A stretch of 64,000 nucleotides of DNA from Spodoptera frugiperda (lineage: Eukaryota; Arthropoda; Insecta; Lepidoptera; Noctuidae). Of the stretch, positions 59,306 to 64,000 are shown piece by piece. The notes under the pieces are model-generated. The model did not search any database. It was not told the DNA's origin and saw only the letters and a program-made list of their open reading frames with translations. The translations under genes were made by a program, and so were the position numbers. Each line of letters opens with the position of its first letter. Positions within the stretch are counted from its first letter, which is position 1. Location of the stretch: the NCBI RefSeq assembly GCF_023101765.2, contig NC_064226.1, positions 7,122,001 to 7,186,000 on the forward strand, read 5' to 3'.

Positions 59306-59864
59306 AATGTGATGTTTTGTATTGCTTACTTTGTTGTGTATTATGCTGTGTTTCTGTTTAGTATACCTATGAAATAAAACAAAAAATAAAATAAATCATC
59401 CTTTCAGCAGAGCTAAAGAATCCATTGCTATTATTTTATATGTATGTATCTATCGTAAATGTAAGAGATACCAGTACCTAAGTACATAACATTTCCTAAC
59501 AATAGAGAGGTGTACCTCCCACTTGACACCACGTCTTGCACGATTGGTGTCGAAAGAAAATATTTCAATCACGCAATACCTATTAAATTGTGATTAAAAT
59601 TCATAATTGATATCGAACATACTCTTAACCAACATCGTAAATCTCAGATCAATGGTCTCTTTTTGTTGCATGCAAATAATTATACAGAACCCGTATCTTT
59701 GTTAAATGATTTTTTTATTTGACGTCGTGCTGTGAAACTCTCTTAAACGCTACTTAAAGAGGAGAGTTAATAACTACTTTGTTGTTTTGTGTAGTAATTC
59801 AGTTGGAAATTGTCGTTAATTAGGGTCATTTATAATAACAGTGGTCACTGCTGACTAAGGGCCT

Positions 59865-60005
59865 CTTCTCGAGGTTTGAGCATTAATCACCACGCTTGCT
59901 CAATGCGTGTTGGCGATTTCAAACTTATAATTAGAAATACCTAATAAGCTCAGGTTTCCCCACGATATTTTCCTTCGCCGTTTGTTTAAATAATCTTAGA
60001 CCATA
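59865..60005. repeat. Dispersed repeat, copy 2
   Basis: Second copy of the 18690-18850 repeat (GTTTGAGCATTAATCACCAC and following). Confidence 0.6.
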
Positions 60006-63000
60006 CACACTCGTTTATCATACACACAATATAAATCATCTTATTGATTAGGTAACACTTTGCCGAAGTTCTTTGAAAGTTACTGATATGTAGATATATC
60101 TTTTTCGTAAACTAGTGTAAAACTAATTTTCTCTTAACTAACGTCGATGTCCCCGGGAATGGAACGAAAGATCGCTAGTTTGAAACAGCATCATCGATAA
60201 CATTGTATTAAATGAATTATGTGTACGTACCTACATACGGTGTGTAATTGATTTCTTTCTCAACGGTGCCAGAGGTGTACAAGAAATAACCTATAAAGAA
60301 GATGATAGATAGACTCTGGGAAATAGTTTGTAATTAAGCCTACATTAATTATTTTTTGTATAATATTCAGTGTTATCGTGTGAACTATAGGAGGTAGTAG
60401 ACATTCAGTGCTGACTGTCTATCACAGAAACAAAGAAAAAGGTCTGAATATGGGTCGGCTACATGTTGTCTTATATTTATTTTACAAACGACTTTCAAAG
60501 TTGATAATGATACTGCGACTAGGAAATAAAAGACTATAAAAAAAATTGTGGTCTTACAAAGGAACGGAACCAATTTAATAGTTCATAAAAAACTATTTGT
60601 AAAACATTTAAGAAAACATACATACGTATTATTTTTACGCGAAACTAATCGAATTCATTCCAAACGTGTCCAAACTTTTACTTTTCACTCAAACAAATGC
60701 CGCCAAATTTGGCGTACACATTATTTTCTGTCCTACGTGTAGCTTTTTCACGAATCCTTTTAGTACTTCAACTTAACTAACTTAATCTGCAACTCAATTA
60801 GTAATACTTATTAAGTTTGCTAACCAATAAAACGATTTGTTTTTATCTTTAAATTCATCTGCAGCGTCTCTTGCCTTTGTTTTCTACTTCTTTAGTTCGA
60901 TCTATAGCATTGTTCCTCTATTATTATCATCAAACAGTTCAATAATGCCTAACGGGCTATCTTTAACTTGTCGTGCACACAAAATAAGTTGTTTGCGGTG
61001 AAAATTGAACACCGCTTTTATATTGTCGACCAGTTTCTAGTTCAGAGTTTCTATAAAATTGTTACCTGTAGATCAAATTTAACACGGATGGAGCTACAAT
61101 GTCGTACTCTAGAAATGTCATGGAAATTTTCTTGCCAATGAGAAATTGAGATCACTTGGTTTTGGCTCTACAATGATTGATTCGATCCACGTATAGTTTT
61201 TGTTTATTCAAATCGGCGTAAATAAATATTTCTTAGTCGTGATATTGACAAGGGGACCATGACTCATTTTTTTAAATGAACCAAGGCTTGCTATCAAAAA
61301 ATCAATAGTACTTGTACTAGTGCTTTAGAAGTATTGTACACACGGCTGAACTGAAAGGAGCCGGCGGCGCTGGAGGTCAAGCGGTATGTTCTGTGCAGTT
61401 TCGTGCAAAGATCAAGGTGACTTCTCAGATAACATCTCAGCCGCAGGCGACGCAACAAAAACCTTTTTAGTGCTCTTTGTGTGGTTCGGAACTAAAACCA
61501 CTGCGATACAAATTAAAAACGTACAAAGAACGATGGAAACCAGTTGTAGTGTTTATGTTTCGTTTTGTTTCCCCGCTTAAATGAAATTTTAATATAATGA
61601 TTCACGCCCTACTGACAGAACACCTGAAATGATGTCATCGGTGATGTAAATTAGTTTGCAACGTATTGCAACACTTCCAGCAGAATCAAAGCGAGTACAA
61701 CACGATTTAGAACATTTATTGTAACCATATTAAAATGGAATGCGGTTGCATGTTTGAATGGGACGGGAGAAATTTCTGATACAAGTTTAGAAATCTGGTG
61801 TAGGGACAAGTACTTGTGTGCCTAGATAAGTTTGCAAATACGCATGATAAGTACTCGTAAAATCTAAATGAGTTCCTTATTGATTTGTAATCCAATTTCT
61901 AAACTACATAAGGATATTAGAATGAATCACATCTACGAATGTTAGTTATGTTCCGTTAGTTTGATAGGATGGCGGTACCGAAAAAGGACTTCGGCTTTTG
62001 TGCCTGTGTTGCCTTCATGTGCCAAGCCAATTGTAGCGACATTTGCCTCACGACTGCGTTTACTTTGGTAAAGGCAAGATAATATCTAAGTGCCACCGAT
62101 ATTGCGACAGATATTTAGTATGTTTACTACTACGGACATGTTTAAATATCGCAGGAAAATCTAGACCATCGCGAACACGTTTATGGACTCAATGCCTCTT
62201 AATACCTTATTAGTAGATATTAGAAGTGGATCTTGTATTATGTAATGCTGTTATTTTAAGCTAGTTTTGCATACAAATGTGAGTTATAAAAGAACCGATA
62301 CAGGAAGTAGGACTACTTGTTGCTCATTTAAAATTCTAGAATATTTTTAGATATCTAAAAATATAATGGTATATTTTTAGGAGGTGATACGTAACATATG
62401 TTATTACGTAATTTTTTTATTGTAGAATGCTTTAGGTCACCTAAAACCATCGTCCGAAATCTACATTTAATGAATATGCAACTTAAATGAATCATGGTAA
62501 TATGTAAATTGTTGCATAAGACTCGTAAAAAATGGTGTTGCATTTACTGTGTACAATCTGCCTAATCTTTTGGAGATTAAAGTCTCAACGTTATTTACGT
62601 ATGAATGTCGTTTTTAATTGATAAAAGTAATCAAGGTTTTAGTAGTCCTTTCACAGTGTAACAACCTCCTAAAACCAAATTAAAAAACACTTAAGCTAAA
62701 TGACTGAAAGAAGATTTACAATACATCACCTTTGCACTCAAAAAAGCGGTCATATGTTCTTAATGATTTATAGATTTAGTTTCGCAACACAACATTAACA
62801 TCAAACATAAACCTGAATCACATAGTTCCGATTATTCGCTTAAATCGAGTTAACAATCGAGTGTTATTCAATCAAACGATGAATCGATTTGAAACAACAA
62901 TTTGAATTGAGGACCGTATATTGACACTAGTGCAGTGAGTGGGTCTGAAGTAGGTTATTTGGAAAGTAACATGTTTATTTTAGTTAGATCCAATTGCTGG

Positions 63001-63590
63001 TGGCTTTGTTTATACGTAAATGTGAATACATTCCCACAGTCATCGTTAATGGTAAACTGTTTGGTACATGACGAGAACTAATGAAAGGATGGAAGATTGG
63101 ATGTTGATACCAAAATGGGTATTACTCACCGATGTAGTATATTAGTTTTTTTTTTGTTAATCCTATTGTACGTAATGATAATATTAATTAAAAACTAAAC
63201 ACAGGTCCAGAATAGATTCTGTGATCTCATAGCTACTTAGTAATCACTTATCACTATTCACGTCACTCGATCAATCAGATAGACAAGAAATATTTAGGAT
63301 TAAAATAAAATGCCAGCCTTTTGATGATGTGGCCAAGCACGACTTTCGAGTAAAAGGTCTCGGGGTAGAATCTCGGATTGGTCAAAGTATTATTAGATTT
63401 TCGATATGGAATTATATCATAAAGTCTGACATTAGGTGCGGCATAACATATAAAGACTATAAAAGATGAGATTGATGATGATTGAGGTTATTGATTAAGT
63501 TGTAATTTAATGTTAATTATAATTAGATGTATTTTTCAAAATCATTTTAGAAGCAGATTGTTTTTTTAATTATGCAAGTACATATGTGTT
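60006..63590. other. No gene seen
   Basis: AT-rich. Short frames at 60548-60742 and 61386-61580 lack splice context, known motifs or family resemblance. A GC-richer spot at 61350-61375 may be incidental. Confidence 0.4.
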
Positions 63591-63593
63591 TTT

Positions 63594-63927
<334 letters not shown>

Positions 63928-64000
63928 TTAAACGCTTTTCTCCACAATTCGTAAGCACTGGAATTAAAACATTTTCTGTATTTGAATGAATGTATTTAAA

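Overview
The window looks like nuclear DNA of a moth, most likely a noctuid. It is AT-rich, its genes are intron-split with GT-AG junctions, and it is full of short interspersed repeats: tRNA-headed SINEs, TIR-bearing MITEs and LINE-like tails. I infer 'lepidopteran' from the repeat style and from the recognisable proteins; I could run no database search.

Left part (3-24 kb): conserved single-copy genes. A complete seven-exon cyclin B gene (minus strand, 3224-6277) stands head to head with a four-exon guanylate kinase gene (plus, 7410-10267). A CDCA3/Tome-1-like mitotic regulator follows (minus, 12723-14118). Next is a secreted HYR plus two-sushi-domain protein (minus, 15438-23497), whose long first introns carry many repeats and possibly a small gene on the other strand.

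Middle part (24-51 kb): a cluster of at least eleven small genes, on both strands, for Cys/Pro- or Cys/Gly-rich or related short proteins. Their composition resembles the Drosophila Mst84D/Mst87F/Mst98C (Mst(3)CGP) sperm-tail proteins, so I infer a male germ-line/sperm structural cluster. Sub-families share visible modules: a C-terminal ITI(H/Y)T.CTKIC tail, an RRPLIVHDS module followed by a 16-codon last exon, and an RNGLQ..DC module. In three genes the initiator codon appears to be split by the first intron (AT|G). Two Cys-Gly genes lie in inverted orientation around two oppositely oriented minisatellite arrays (34.66-34.98 and 36.32-38.15 kb). The arrays enclose nested transposons, including a PIF/Harbinger-type non-autonomous element with a HARBI1-like remnant.

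A 3.7-kb element with long inverted repeats and a 12-bp target duplication sits at 42.3-46.0 kb, inside an older repeat.

Right part (50.7-64 kb): I see no convincing gene, only repeats, MITEs and one possible TATA promoter with a 44-codon reading frame.
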